NCBI GenBank assembly: GCA_963764305.1
Contig: CAVXSD010000010.1
Span: 1,060,233 to 1,124,232, forward strand
Length of the DNA: 64,000 bases
Direction: 5' to 3'
From: Bog-473 sp963764305
Lineage (GTDB): Bacteria > Actinomycetota > Acidimicrobiia > Acidimicrobiales > RAAP-2
This document shows positions 36,053-44,767 of this stretch, piece after piece. The stretch's first letter is position 1. Each line of letters opens with the position of its first letter. A model generated the notes under the pieces. That model had not been told where the DNA came from. It saw only the letters and a list, made by a program, of their open reading frames with translations, and made no database searches. The position numbers were made by a program, and so were the translations under genes.

Positions 36053-36820
36053 ATGTCGCGGGATGGCGTGTATGCAGAAGATTGGCTGGCAGGTGGATAT
36101 GCCACGAGTCGGCCACCTGTCCATACGCAGATTCTCGACCGGGTGGCATTCCTTCAATCAGTCAGTCAGATCGACCTGGCCCTCGACCTTGGCTGCGGAG
36201 CCGGAACATCAACGATCGCTTTGATGCAGCGTGGGATCGGAAATCACGTGCTCGGCATCGATCCTTCCCATGCCATGATTCGCACAGCCAGGCGTAATGT
36301 CGATGGGGCATCGTTCGTGCTCGCCTCTGCCGAGGCCCTCCCGGTGCAGTCCGGTACAGTCGGACTGCTTACGGCAGCGGGATCACTCAACTACGCCGAC
36401 ATCTCGGCCTGCTTCTCCGAGGCAAAGAGGGTGCTTTCCCGCGAGGGGCTGCTGGTCGTCTACGACTTTGCGTCGGGACGATGCTCGGCGCAGTGCGCTG
36501 AACTTGATTCCTGGTACTCCAAAATGCTGCGGCGTTGGCCAAAACCGAACGACGGAGTGCGAGAGGTGAGCGAAGCGACTTTCGAGGCAGCGCCGATACA
36601 TTTGGTCGCTTACGAGACCTTTGCCGTTTCAATCGATTTCGAGTTGGACGGTTACCTCGACTACCTGATGACCGAGAGCAACGTTGGTGCCGCAGTGCGT
36701 TCGGGTGTCTCACTAACCGAGATCCGCTCCTGGTGTGAAGAAGGATTGCACCAACTCTTCCATGGGACGTTATCCGTCGAGTTTGAATCGTACTATGCCT
36801 GTCTTGGTCAACCGAAGTAA
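36053..36820 (+). CDS. SAM-dependent methyltransferase (class I)
   Basis: 255 residues from ATG 36053. Motif I is ALDLGCGAGTSTIALMQRGI, followed by VLGIDPSHAMIRTARRNVDG, ASAEALPVQSGTVGLLTAAG and CFSEAKRVLSREGLLVVYDF. It resembles ubiquinone/menaquinone-type small-molecule methyltransferases. No partner gene is adjacent: a decayed methyltransferase piece lies upstream and a decayed GntR regulator downstream. Confidence 0.88.
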   Translation: MSRDGVYAEDWLAGGYATSRPPVHTQILDRVAFLQSVSQIDLALDLGCGAGTSTIALMQRGIGNHVLGIDPSHAMIRTARRNVDGASFVLASAEALPVQSGTVGLLTAAGSLNYADISACFSEAKRVLSREGLLVVYDFASGRCSAQCAELDSWYSKMLRRWPKPNDGVREVSEATFEAAPIHLVAYETFAVSIDFELDGYLDYLMTESNVGAAVRSGVSLTEIRSWCEEGLHQLFHGTLSVEFESYYACLGQPK

Positions 36821-36863
36821 CTGAACCCTGGGTATCCCTATCGCTGCCGCATCCGAGGCGTCC

Positions 36864-37205
36864 TTACGAAAGCGATCGAACGATCTCGACGACGTCCTGG
36901 CTTCGGTACCCATGAAATCGTGTGAAATCGAGAAGCTTCTCGCACCCTCTCGATCACCGCACCTTCGTGGACCGTTCCGGCCACGGTCACGCCTCGGCCG
37001 CGCCAATAGTCCGCGACCTTCATCGCTCAAGATGCGCAAGGCGCGAAGGACCGTGTTGGCGTTCACGCCAAGCACCGCCGCCAGGTCAGTTGCCGCAGGT
37101 AGTCGCTCACCAGGTGCAATATTTCGCCGGCGCCAATGGCGCGGCGGATCTCGCCAGCCACCTGATCGTGCAGGGCGACGTCTGCTACCGCGCGTGCATT
37201 TGACG
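36864..37205 (-). pseudogene. GntR/YtrA-type regulator with three frameshifts
   Basis: Read on the minus strand, four frame segments join into a GntR regulator: AVADVALHDQVAGEIRRAIG with AGEI; then APGERLPAATDLAAVLGVNA and NTVLRALRILSDEG; then VADYWRGRGVTVAGTVHEGA with VIERVREASRF; and finally FHGYRSQDVVEIVRSLS with TAA at 36864-36866. Three single-base shifts in 340 bases make a real pseudogene likely, although a poor-quality stretch is also possible. The target operon is not evident. Confidence 0.75.
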
Positions 37206-37390
37206 CAGTGAGGTATCCCTGAGATCTGCATCCACCATCGAACGACGAAGGAAGTTTGGGTCGGTTGAATGACGGGTGTGCTCACAACCTTCCCACTCAT
37301 GTCTAGTCGCCACAAAAGGGGTAGCCAAGTACGCCGGGAGCGAGCTCACATCGCGCGTGAAGCATCCTGACCGCTATGTGACTTCCCGGT

Positions 37391-37968
37391 TCAGGACATC
37401 GCACCGAAGTCGAGGTCCTTGGTCTTGACGTCCTGGGCCGTCCGACCCGGAGCCGCCTGGTAGGTCCAGTACAAGTTCGTATGGGCGATGACCCGTCTGG
37501 GGGTGGTGCTCCCCAAGCAGTCTGGTCCTCGGTTGTGTGAGCATCGCTGGCCAGGGTCGTGTCGTATCCCCTGACGAACGCGCCGTGGAGTGTCGAGCGG
37601 ATGCAGGCGTCGGTTTGTGCGCCGACGACGAAGAGTCGCCCGACTCCGAAACCCGACAGTACGGATTCGAGGGTGGTGTCCTCGAATGAGTCGCCGTACT
37701 TCTTGTCGACGTGCGGCTCGGTGTCGATCGGAGTCAGTTCGGGAACGATCTTCCAGGGATCGCTACCTATGGCACGCGGCTCGCCGGAGTCCTGGACCCA
37801 GACGACAGGGATCTGTTCCCGCCGTGCCTTCTCAACAATGCGCTCGATATTCGTCACCACTGCGTCGCGCTCGTAGTTCCCGCTGACCACGCCGTTCTGC
37901 ACATCGACGACGAGGAGTGCGGCACTCGGCCGGTTCTCGAGTGTGGTCACAAATCTCCTCTCTGTCAT
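37391..37968 (-). pseudogene. Isochorismatase-family cysteine hydrolase with one frameshift
   Basis: ATG 37968. The frame reads SAALLVVDVQNGVVSGNYER (catalytic Asp), IPVVWVQDSGEPRAIGSDPW, VDKKYGDSFEDTTLESVLSG (Lys) and VVGAQTDACIRSTLHGAFVR (catalytic Cys). After TTEDQTAWGAPPPD the frame is lost; one base over, it continues RVIAHTNLYWTYQAAPGRTA and ends KTKDLDFGAMS at TGA 37391-37393. The indel near 37503 lies in a C/G run. The family hydrolyses isochorismate-like or carbamoyl substrates. Only the final part is affected, so a sequencing error is plausible. Confidence 0.85.
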
Positions 37969-38344
37969 CTTGGGTTGGGCCCGCTCACGGGGAGATATAC
38001 CCGGCGAGCGACACAGGTTCAATCATGTTCTCGCACGACGAATGCCACCTGAAAGCCCTGGTTATGAAGGTGTGGTACACGTTTCACATCATCGCGGCCT
38101 GGGGGTGTCTTCGGACTCGGCTCGCGAGTCCGAAGGTATTCGGCGCAGATGGCTGACCGCTCAACACGACCAGGCGCCTCAGCTGATCGCCGTTGTCGGC
38201 AATGCCTGCCCGGAGTCTGGAACCGAGCTTGGGGCGGCCAAACGCTGGGCTGAAACCGGGCCTTTCAATGCACCCTTCCCCATCGAGGTCATCCGCGTCG
38301 AATATCTCCGACCAAGTCAGTCACCAATCTGGTCTTCGATGAAG
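37969..38344. other. 376-base gap
   Basis: Frames are open on the plus strand toward 38401, including APFPIEVIRVEYLRPSQSP near 38270, but no family is recognised and the reading is not supported by a start. Confidence 0.4.
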
Positions 38345-39853
38345 TCACGAGGCGAGAGCGGGACCCAGCATGGCCGTTGCGAACCGGTAGGCGCCCGATG
38401 AGTACACATTGCACACAGCGAAGTAACTCTCAATGGTCGTCTGCCCGGTTGGGCAGAAGTGGGATCCGTCTGGTGACCGGACGACGTCCGCTCCAGAGGG
38501 CCCGGTGCACGGCTCGCTGGGCAGACAAGGGAGCGTCCACGTGAAGGCCCCGTTGGCCATGACGGCTTGGCCAGCATCGAGGTAGGTGACACCGACGTTT
38601 GCCGCGGCGACAGAGGCGTAGAGCTGGTTCAAGTTGGCGACATTCTGGTTGGTGGCCGCTGACGCAGTGAAGGGAAGACCGATGAGGAACACCTCCGTCC
38701 CGTAGGGGCGGAAGATGCCGATTGCCGTCTGGATGTCGGCGTCATACTTTTGGAAATACTGCGGTGTCGCGACCGTGTCACCGGCCATGCAAGGAGTAAA
38801 AGCGTCGCCGCTGAATTCGAGTATCACGGCCGTCGGCCGCCAAGAGGCCGCGTCAGAGGCCATGCTCGGGAGAAAGTCGCAGGGCGCAAGACCGCCGTAC
38901 GTATGGACGAGAGTGGAGGCGCCGCCCGCACCGGCGATGTAGGCGAAGTCCGGGCCCGCCTCCATGCCCAGCGAGTCCCCATACAGCGCGATCCTGGGGG
39001 GTCCTGTCGGCGGCAGGCTCGGCATGGATCCCGCGTATTCGGCGTCCCCGAAGCTGAAAATGCCGCCGTCGGAGGCCACCTCCCAGTACCCCTTGCCGTC
39101 AGGTGTCCCCGCCATCGCCACAACGGGTGCGTTGAGATGCTGGTTACCCATCGATCCCGCGAACTCTGCGTCCCCGAAGCTGAAGATGCCGCCGTCGGAC
39201 GCCACTTCCCAGTAGTAGCCGCCAACGTCCGAGTCGGCGACCATGCCGACGATGGGGGATCTCAGCTGCCGGCCCCCCATGGAACCGAGAAAGGGCGCGT
39301 TCCCGAATCCGAAGATGCCACCGTCGGATGCCACCTCCCAGTATCCCTTGCCATCGGGTGTTGCCGCCATGCCCACAATGGCCGCGTTGAGCGGTATGCC
39401 ACCCATGGAACCGAGAAAAGGTGCGTTCCCGAAGCTGAAGATGCCGCCGTCGGATGCCACCTCCCAGTATCCCTTGCCATCGGGTGTTGCCGCCATGCCC
39501 ACAATGGCCGCGTTGAGCGGCTTGCTACCCATGGAACCGAGAAAAGATGCATCGCCGAAGCTGAAGATGCCACCGTCGGACGCCGCTTCCCAGTACCCGT
39601 TTCCCTCGGGTGTCGCCGCCATGCCAACGATGGGCGCGTTGAGCGGCTTGCCACCCATGGACCCGAGGAAGCTCGCATCGCCAAAGTTGAAGACGCCGCC
39701 ATCCGATGCCACCTCCCAGTACCCCTTCCCGTCGTGCGTGGCCGCGATGCCGACGACCGGGCGATGGAGGGTCCTGGCTGCAGCCACCCCCGCCGGAACC
39801 ACGGCTAACAGGCCGACGATCAAAGCCATCACCAAGACGGAGACCCAGCGCAT
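38345..39853 (-). CDS. Secreted six-repeat protein with C-terminal SGNH/GDSL-hydrolase-like domain
   Basis: 502 residues from ATG 39853 (an upstream in-frame start at 39889 adds 12). An N-terminal signal helix (SVLVMALIVGLLAVVPAGVA) is followed by six ~42-residue repeats (residues about 33-285), each reading close to IVGMAATPDGKGYWEVASDG then GIFSFGDASFLGSMGGKPLN. Repeats of this kind are abundant in Acidimicrobiia surface proteins and probably form a beta-propeller or solenoid. The C-terminal ~210 residues begin with the SGNH block RIALYGDSLGMEAGP and end with the Asp-His pair in SPDGSHFCPTG; a clear GxND block is missing, which suggests an acyltransferase-type or altered hydrolase. It probably acts on envelope glycans. 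Confidence 0.85.
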   Translation of the reverse strand: MRWVSVLVMALIVGLLAVVPAGVAAARTLHRPVVGIAATHDGKGYWEVASDGGVFNFGDASFLGSMGGKPLNAPIVGMAATPEGNGYWEAASDGGIFSFGDASFLGSMGSKPLNAAIVGMAATPDGKGYWEVASDGGIFSFGNAPFLGSMGGIPLNAAIVGMAATPDGKGYWEVASDGGIFGFGNAPFLGSMGGRQLRSPIVGMVADSDVGGYYWEVASDGGIFSFGDAEFAGSMGNQHLNAPVVAMAGTPDGKGYWEVASDGGIFSFGDAEYAGSMPSLPPTGPPRIALYGDSLGMEAGPDFAYIAGAGGASTLVHTYGGLAPCDFLPSMASDAASWRPTAVILEFSGDAFTPCMAGDTVATPQYFQKYDADIQTAIGIFRPYGTEVFLIGLPFTASAATNQNVANLNQLYASVAAANVGVTYLDAGQAVMANGAFTWTLPCLPSEPCTGPSGADVVRSPDGSHFCPTGQTTIESYFAVCNVYSSGAYRFATAMLGPALAS

Positions 39854-39929
39854 GGCACAACTATCGCAGGAGGAACAGGGATTCGTCACGTCGAAGGTTT
39901 CGAACCCTGTACCTCCCGTTGGCGTGTGT

Positions 39930-40720
39930 TGGGAAGATTCTCGGCTCGCTGCACAGCGTCCGGGCCAATTCCCTCGGATCGGCCACCGCTTCGAAGACCG
40001 CCCTGGTCATCGTGTAGAAATACGCTGATCCACGGGCGCTCAAGCGACTCGGGCGCGCCCGGCTGACCGCGTTGTTGATCCGTTCGAGCGCGGAACTGTG
40101 GCGTGAGGACAAGGCCGACGAGCTACTTGGCGATGGCGAACGAGACACTTGCCCTGTGGTCTGCCGAGGGCATCGGCTGCACCCAGCTGGCTCACGACAT
40201 CGACTCAGAAGTCCGGGTTGCTGCGCTGCTTCGACGACGAGATCGCCGCCGCCGAAAGCGGATCGCCGTTCCCTATGACGAAGCCGACCTCTCGGGAATC
40301 GTCGCTTCGGCACCGGGGCTTGGGCCCGTCCTCTCTGCGGCGATCTTGGCCAACGCGGGTAACTTCAACCGCTTCGCCAACCTCGCCCGTGAGCGCTTCT
40401 TCACCGGCGTTGTTCCAAGGGTCGACCAATCACGGCTGACGAACGGACGCAAGGGCATCACCAAGGCGGGTGGCGCCGGCCTGCGCGACACGTTGTACCT
40501 GGGCGCCGACCACACTCGCACATTCATCCGACACTGGCCCAGCGCCAATTCCGGCTCGTCATGGTCGAAGGCAAGCACCGCAACTCAGCATTGTGCTCGG
40601 TCTCGGCCGTCCTCATCACCCGGTTCGCCGCCTGCTGGCGCAAAGGAGAGAGAGTTACCAACTACGAGACGAGGACGGCGAAACGATCACCGAGGCCGAA
40701 GGCAAAGCTGGATAGATCGA
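39930..40720 (+). pseudogene. IS110-family transposase remnant
   Basis: Four or more frame segments and an in-frame stop. One begins RANSLGSATASKTALVIV, a TAG follows (40015-40017), then KYADPRALKRLGRARLTALL. The next carries the transposase C-terminal domain: ASAPGLGPVLSAAILANAGN, RFANLARERFFTGVVPRVDQ, SRLTNGRKGITKAGGAGLRD. Further pieces are EGKHRNSALCSVSAVLITRF and QLRDEDGETITEAEGKAG. The N-terminal catalytic DEDD part is gone. It is unlike the intact IS110 transposase at 50353 and so is a separate, old insertion. Confidence 0.75.
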
Positions 40721-40932
40721 CCCCCAAAGTCGGGTGCGTCGTCGAAATACCCCGGCCAAACTCCTCAAGCACAGGGCAGCGGGTCGAGGCGAAAAGGGTA
40801 GGCCCAGAAGTTCGCTCCGGCCTTCGACTCGCCACGAAAGAAGCTAACGAGAAAGTGGCCTGAGGGTTGACTGCCGTTAGGAACTCACCCCAAGAGAACC
40901 CGGTGCCAGCCTACGGGCCGCATAATGGAGTG

Positions 40933-41850
40933 GTGTCCGACCTACGGCTGGCTCTCTGTCAATCCGCCTCCAGTGGCGATCCACAGGCCAACCTCGACAA
41001 GGGGTTGGCCGTATGTTCGAGGGCCGCCGAAGAGGGGGCGAACATTGCAATCCTGCCAGAGATGTGGCAAATCGGTTACGCCCCTTGCCCTGATGACGAG
41101 GCTGGACGGGCGAGGTGGCAGGAGATGGCGATCGCCCGTGACGATCCATGGGTGAGCGCATTCAGAAAGGCTGCGTCGGGCTTCAACCTAGCGATTTTGA
41201 CGACATTTCTGGAGCGGTGGCCCGGATCCCCTCGGAACACCGCCTTGCTTATCGATCGTCATGGTGAAGATGTTCTTTGCTACGCCAAAGTTCATACGTG
41301 TGACTGGGGAATGGAGAAAGCCCTCACGCCTGGAAAATCCTTCGAGGTCGCTCGGCTCGACATTGAAGGCGGGTTCGTCGACATCGGCGTCATGATCTGC
41401 GCTGACCGGGAGTTCCCTGAGTCAGCGCGTGAGCTGATGCTTGGCGGCGCTGAACTCATTCTGGTACCAAACGCTTGTCCCATGGCTGGCGAGCGGACCT
41501 ATCAGCTTCGGTCCCGAGCCTTCGAAAATATGACTGCGATCGCAACGGTGAACTATTCGGCTCCCGATCAAGATGGCCACTCCAGCGTTTTTGACGGAAT
41601 GGTCTACGAAAAGAACGGTCAACCGAACGGTCAACCTCGTGACCAGCTCATTCTCGAGGCAGGCGATGGCGAGGGCGTCTACCTTGCGACTCTCAATCTG
41701 GACGCACTCAGGGAGTACCGAAGGCGTGAGACGATGGGAGACGCATACCGGAAACCCAGTGCGTACAGTCGCTTGATGTCCGACGAACAAGGCGTGCCGG
41801 TGTTCGATCGTTCCGATTCGCGCAGAGGACATGTGATCACAGAGGACTGA
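40933..41850 (+). CDS. Nitrilase-superfamily carbon-nitrogen hydrolase
   Basis: About 305 residues from GTG 40933 (GTG 40930 or TTG 40867 are alternatives). The catalytic Glu-Lys-Cys set is complete: AILPEMWQIGY (Glu43), CYAKVHTCDWGMEKAL (Lys119) and IGVMICADREFPES (Cys156). NTALLIDRHGEDVLCYAKVH and ENMTAIATVNYSAPDQDGHS also match. Such enzymes hydrolyse nitriles, carbamoyl or amide substrates in the cytosol; the branch cannot be fixed (carbamoylputrescine- or amidase-like). A lone gene. Confidence 0.9.
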   Translation: MSDLRLALCQSASSGDPQANLDKGLAVCSRAAEEGANIAILPEMWQIGYAPCPDDEAGRARWQEMAIARDDPWVSAFRKAASGFNLAILTTFLERWPGSPRNTALLIDRHGEDVLCYAKVHTCDWGMEKALTPGKSFEVARLDIEGGFVDIGVMICADREFPESARELMLGGAELILVPNACPMAGERTYQLRSRAFENMTAIATVNYSAPDQDGHSSVFDGMVYEKNGQPNGQPRDQLILEAGDGEGVYLATLNLDALREYRRRETMGDAYRKPSAYSRLMSDEQGVPVFDRSDSRRGHVITED

Positions 41851-41942
41851 GAGCTGGCGCTGAAGACCAGTCAGAAACGGACGATCCAGACTTCTATAAC
41901 TGATGGAGTACCCTCCCGGCGACTTAGGACAGGGTCTGCCGA

Positions 41943-42458
41943 TTAGAACGCTCTGAAGGCCGATTCATAGAGCGCTTTGTACATCTCAGCCATTTCCGGA
42001 AGTTGGTAGTGAGCCTGGAGGCCGCTCGGGTTGGGCAGGAGCCAAAGAAGCGCACCGCCGAGTGGTTCGGGCTGACGGCCGATTACGGCTTCCGGTCTGA
42101 GAAAAGCCGTGCGGTACGCCTGCAGCCCGAGCACCGCGACGCAGTGGGGCCGCAGCCTCCCCACCTTGGCCTCGAGCCGCGTCGCGCCTTCACGCAGTTC
42201 TGAGACACTGAGTTCGCTGGCAGCGGCCGTCACCCGCCCCACCAGGTTCGTGATGCCTATGCCGAGCCCGGGCAGAGTGTGCTGCTCGGCGGGTACGAGG
42301 ACGGACTCGGTGAATCCACCGGCACAGAGCAACTTCCAGAACCGGTTCCCCCGCCGGGCGAAATGTAGGCCGAGGTCACCCGAGAGCGTCCCGGGATTGA
42401 TCCCACAGAAAAGCACTCGCAGATCCGGACCGACGAGGTCAGCGACAGCCTGCTCCAT
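41943..42458 (-). CDS. mug: G/U mismatch-specific DNA glycosylase Mug
   Basis: 171 residues from ATG 42458. It begins LVGPDLRVLFCGINPGTLSG, with the catalytic Asn in GINPG, has ARRGNRFWKLLCAGGFTE and LPGLGIGITNLVGRVTAAAS, and ends with NPSGLQAHYQLPEMAEMYKA, the hallmarks of Mug/TDG enzymes. It removes uracil or thymine (and ethenocytosine) mispaired with G in DNA repair. Next to it the IS3 element has split an SRPBCC gene. Confidence 0.92.
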   Translation of the reverse strand: MEQAVADLVGPDLRVLFCGINPGTLSGDLGLHFARRGNRFWKLLCAGGFTESVLVPAEQHTLPGLGIGITNLVGRVTAAASELSVSELREGATRLEAKVGRLRPHCVAVLGLQAYRTAFLRPEAVIGRQPEPLGGALLWLLPNPSGLQAHYQLPEMAEMYKALYESAFRAF

Positions 42459-42743
42459 GGAGCGAGAACATACGCCCCGGCGGCGATCCTACTCGGTGCT
42501 GATCTTCTCCAGCCTTCCAGGCTGGCCGTCATGGACTCAAGCAACGAATTGGTCCCGTTGATCCACTCCCCGCCCTTGAGTAGGAGGGTTTGACGGTCGG
42601 TTCTCCTCCGGGCCGAAGTCGAAGACCTCGGTGACGACGGTGGCGTCGTCACCGTCCGGAGTGAGGCTGAAGCCCCATCGGTAACCCGCAGGGATGCCGA
42701 CTTTGGATGGATTACCTCCAGCCTGGGCTTCCACCGGTTTGAC

Positions 42744-42784
42744 GGACATCCACCATCAGGGGCACTGCCCCAGAGAGGATGTCC
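42744..42784 (+). promoter_or_regulatory. Leader hairpin overlapping the IS3 orfA ribosome site
   Basis: GGACATCC (42744-42751) pairs with GGATGTCC (42777-42784), which overlaps the AGAGAGGA ribosome region before ATG 42788. Between them GGGGC-ACT-GCCCC forms an inner stem. This would limit translation of read-through transcripts from outside the element. Confidence 0.5.
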
Positions 42785-42787
42785 AAA

Positions 42788-43096
42788 ATGGAGACCATGG
42801 AGAGGAAGAAGCCCCGTCCCCGCCGGTCGTTCACTCCGGAGTTCAAGGCTGAAATCGTCGAGCTGTGCCGGCGCGGCGATCGCAGCATCGGCCAGGTGGC
42901 CAGAGACTTCGATCTGACCGAGACCAACGTGCGGACCTGGGTAAAGCAGGCCGAGATCGACCAAGGTGAGCGCCCCGGCCTGACCAGCGCGGAGCGTGAA
43001 GAGCTCACCCGGTTGCGTCGGGAGAACCGGCGCCTCGAGATCGACAACGAGACGCTCAAGCGGGCAACGGCTTTCTTCGCTCGGGAGACCCGATGA
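42788..43096 (+). CDS. IS3 OrfA (helix-turn-helix transposase subunit)
   Basis: 102 residues from ATG 42788 (42779 and 42797 are alternative in-frame ATGs). RRSFTPEFKAEIVELCRRGD then SIGQVARDFDLTETNVRTWV is the HTH_Tnp_1 fold. It ends with the leucine-zipper-like LRRENRRLEIDNETLKRATA. OrfA normally binds the IS ends and pairs with OrfB. Its stop overlaps the orfB ATG (ATGA at 43093). Confidence 0.92.
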   Translation: METMERKKPRPRRSFTPEFKAEIVELCRRGDRSIGQVARDFDLTETNVRTWVKQAEIDQGERPGLTSAEREELTRLRRENRRLEIDNETLKRATAFFARETR

Positions 43097-43980
43097 CGGT
43101 GGACCCGTTCATCGAGGCGGAGGAAGTCGCAGGTCACAGCGTGCAGAACGCCTTGTCGCCTGCTCGAGGTCTCCCGTGCCGCCTACTACCAGCGACGAAA
43201 CGGTGTCCCCTCGGCCCGCCAGCGGGGCGATGCCGACCTGTTGGAGAAGATCACCGCCATCCACGCCGAGTCCAAGGGCACCTATGGCGCCCCGCGGATC
43301 CACAAGGAGCTCCTCCATCGCCACATCGCCTGCGGGAAGCACAAGGTGACCAGGTTCATGCGCCAAGCCGGCCTCGAGGGCAGGTGCAAGAAGCGCTGGC
43401 GCAAGACCACCGTCGCCGACCCCGCTGCCGAGTTGGCCCGCGACCTCATCCAGCGCCACTTCGGCCCGGGCGAAGAGATTGACCGCCGCTATGTCGGCGA
43501 CATCACTTACATCGGAACCTGGGAGGGCTGGGCCTACCTGGCGACGGTCATCGACCTCGCCTCTCGCCGGGTCGTCGGCTGGGCCCTGGCCGACCACATG
43601 CGCACAGAACTGGTCGAGGACGCCCTCACCATGGCGTTCGAACACAGGGCACCCGTGGAAGGCGTCATTTTTCATTCCGACCGCGGCTGCAATATACGAG
43701 CCGGGACTTCGCCGAGCTGGCCCGGGCCAACGGCGTCGTGCTTTCGGTCGGGCGCAAGGGCGAATGCTGGGACAACGCGGTCGCCGAATCGTTCTTCGCC
43801 ACCATCAAGCGCGAGCTCATCGACACGCGTTCATGGCCAACACGGGCCGGACTTCGACATGGGGTCTTCGAGTACATCGAGGGCTGGTACAACACCCGCC
43901 GGCTGCACTCGACGCTCGGCTACCTCAGTCCCGCACAATACGAAGCTGTCCATCATCGCGCCGACCTTCAGGCGGCATAA
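43093..43980 (+). pseudogene. IS3 OrfB (rve integrase-type transposase) with two frameshifts
   Basis: Starts at ATG 43093. After HSVQNA one base too many (about 43153) moves the sense to the frame reading CRLLEVSRAAYYQRRNG and GTYGAPRIHKELLHRH. The DDE core is present: first Asp in RRYVGDITYIG, second in GVIFHSDRG, and Glu in AVAESFFATIKREL. A missing base near 43692, after HSDRG, shifts the frame again before YTSRDFAELARANGVVLSVG. The C-terminus RLHSTLGYLSPAQYEAVHHR is intact. Translation as given would stop early, so the element looks unable to move unless the shifts are errors. Confidence 0.88.
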
Positions 43981-44199
43981 TCGGCACACGCAACCTGTCC
44001 GTCAAACCGGATCAAGTCCAGCCCTAGACATGTCTCCCGGAGCGGGTTCCCAAGAGATGCGGCGATCTGGCTCGAACTCCACTACATGGTTGAGCATGAG
44101 GTAATCGCGACCGAGCCGATTCATCTTCATGACAACGTTGACACGAAAGGAGTTCGGACCTCACTACGGGAGTCTCCGCATTTACGCTCATCAACCAAC

Positions 44200-44748
44200 T
44201 CAAGCCAGAACAGCGAATAGTCTCCATGTCCCTGGCACACCTTTGAGTTCGTGTTCGCCTCTGTCCTCGAATTGGAAGCCAGATCCGGTCACAAGCATGG
44301 GAACCGCAGCTGAGACCAAGATGTCTCCCGACCTGGCAGCAGCAAGGACTCGAGCCGCGATGTGCACCCCTATTCCCGCAATACCACTCTCTCTCAACTC
44401 GACCTCCCCGGTGTGAAGCCCGGCCCGTATCTCAAGACCCCGGATGCGTAGTGCTTCACCTAGCGCCATTGCGCAGCGAATAGCTCGGCCGGGTCCCTCG
44501 AATGTGGCGAGAATTCCGTCGCCTGTCACCCCGGTCATGTGGATCATTGTCCCCCGATGCTGTTCGACGACGGTACGGGCGACTGCGTCGTGAGTCTCCA
44601 AGAGGTTGCGCCACGCCCGGTCACCGAGGGCGGAGGCTTGCTCGGTGGAGCCGACGATGTCGGTAAAGAGGATGGCCGCCAGCGCGCGGTCGGGTGAAGA
44701 CGCGTGCTCCGAGCAAGCCTGACGACGGCTGATTGTCGGCGTCATCAC
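44200..44748 (-). CDS. Stand-alone class III adenylate/guanylate cyclase domain
   Basis: 182 residues from ATG 44748. The domain starts at RALAAILFTDIVGSTEQASA with the metal Asp30, and continues with RNLLETHDAVARTVVEQHRG, the second metal region TGDGILATFEGPGRAIRCAM (Asp77), RAGLHTGEVELRESGIAGIG and HIAARVLAAARSGDILVSAA. Such cyclase domains usually end longer proteins with an alpha/beta hydrolase or ATPase partner; here the cyclase stands alone. MTGVTGDG carries about three extra residues where the purine-selecting Lys is expected, so nucleotide choice and activity are uncertain. Confidence 0.83.
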   Translation of the reverse strand: MMTPTISRRQACSEHASSPDRALAAILFTDIVGSTEQASALGDRAWRNLLETHDAVARTVVEQHRGTMIHMTGVTGDGILATFEGPGRAIRCAMALGEALRIRGLEIRAGLHTGEVELRESGIAGIGVHIAARVLAAARSGDILVSAAVPMLVTGSGFQFEDRGEHELKGVPGTWRLFAVLA

Positions 44749-44767
44749 CGTTACTTTCCGTCCGTCG

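Larger units (their letters stand above)
42738..44006 (+). mobile_element. IS3-family insertion sequence (about 1.27 kb)
   Basis: Ends are perfect inverted repeats TTTGACGGACA and TGTCCGTCAAA. They are flanked on both sides by CCGG (42734-42737 and 44007-44010), taken as a 4-bp target duplication because removing one copy restores the interrupted SRPBCC frame. If CCGG belongs to the repeats instead, they are 15 bp and no duplication is seen. The element carries orfA and a frameshifted orfB. The leader inverted repeat at 42744-42784 covers the orfA ribosome region. Confidence 0.88.
42489..44160 (-). pseudogene. SRPBCC-family protein split by an IS3 element
   Basis: The minus strand encodes VNVVMKMNRLGRDYLMLNHV, VEFEPDRRISWEPAPGD and MSRAGLD up to the right edge of the IS (44011), and resumes at the left edge with PVEAQAGGNPSKVGIPAGYR and WGFSLTPDGDDATVVTEVFD. 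Removing the IS together with one copy of the flanking CCGG restores one reading frame (AGLD-PVEA). A further single-base shift near 42520 separates LLESMTASLE from the expected end LEKISTE (TAG 42489-42491). The N-terminal ~40 residues are not recognisable. The family (polyketide cyclase/START-like) binds small hydrophobic ligands. Confidence 0.8.

Noticed and set aside
39010..39760. DNA repeats at 39.0-39.8 kb as a CRISPR or satellite array
   Set aside because: The ~126-base period is that of the 42-codon protein repeats in the SGNH-like surface protein; the copies diverge at synonymous sites and have no spacers.
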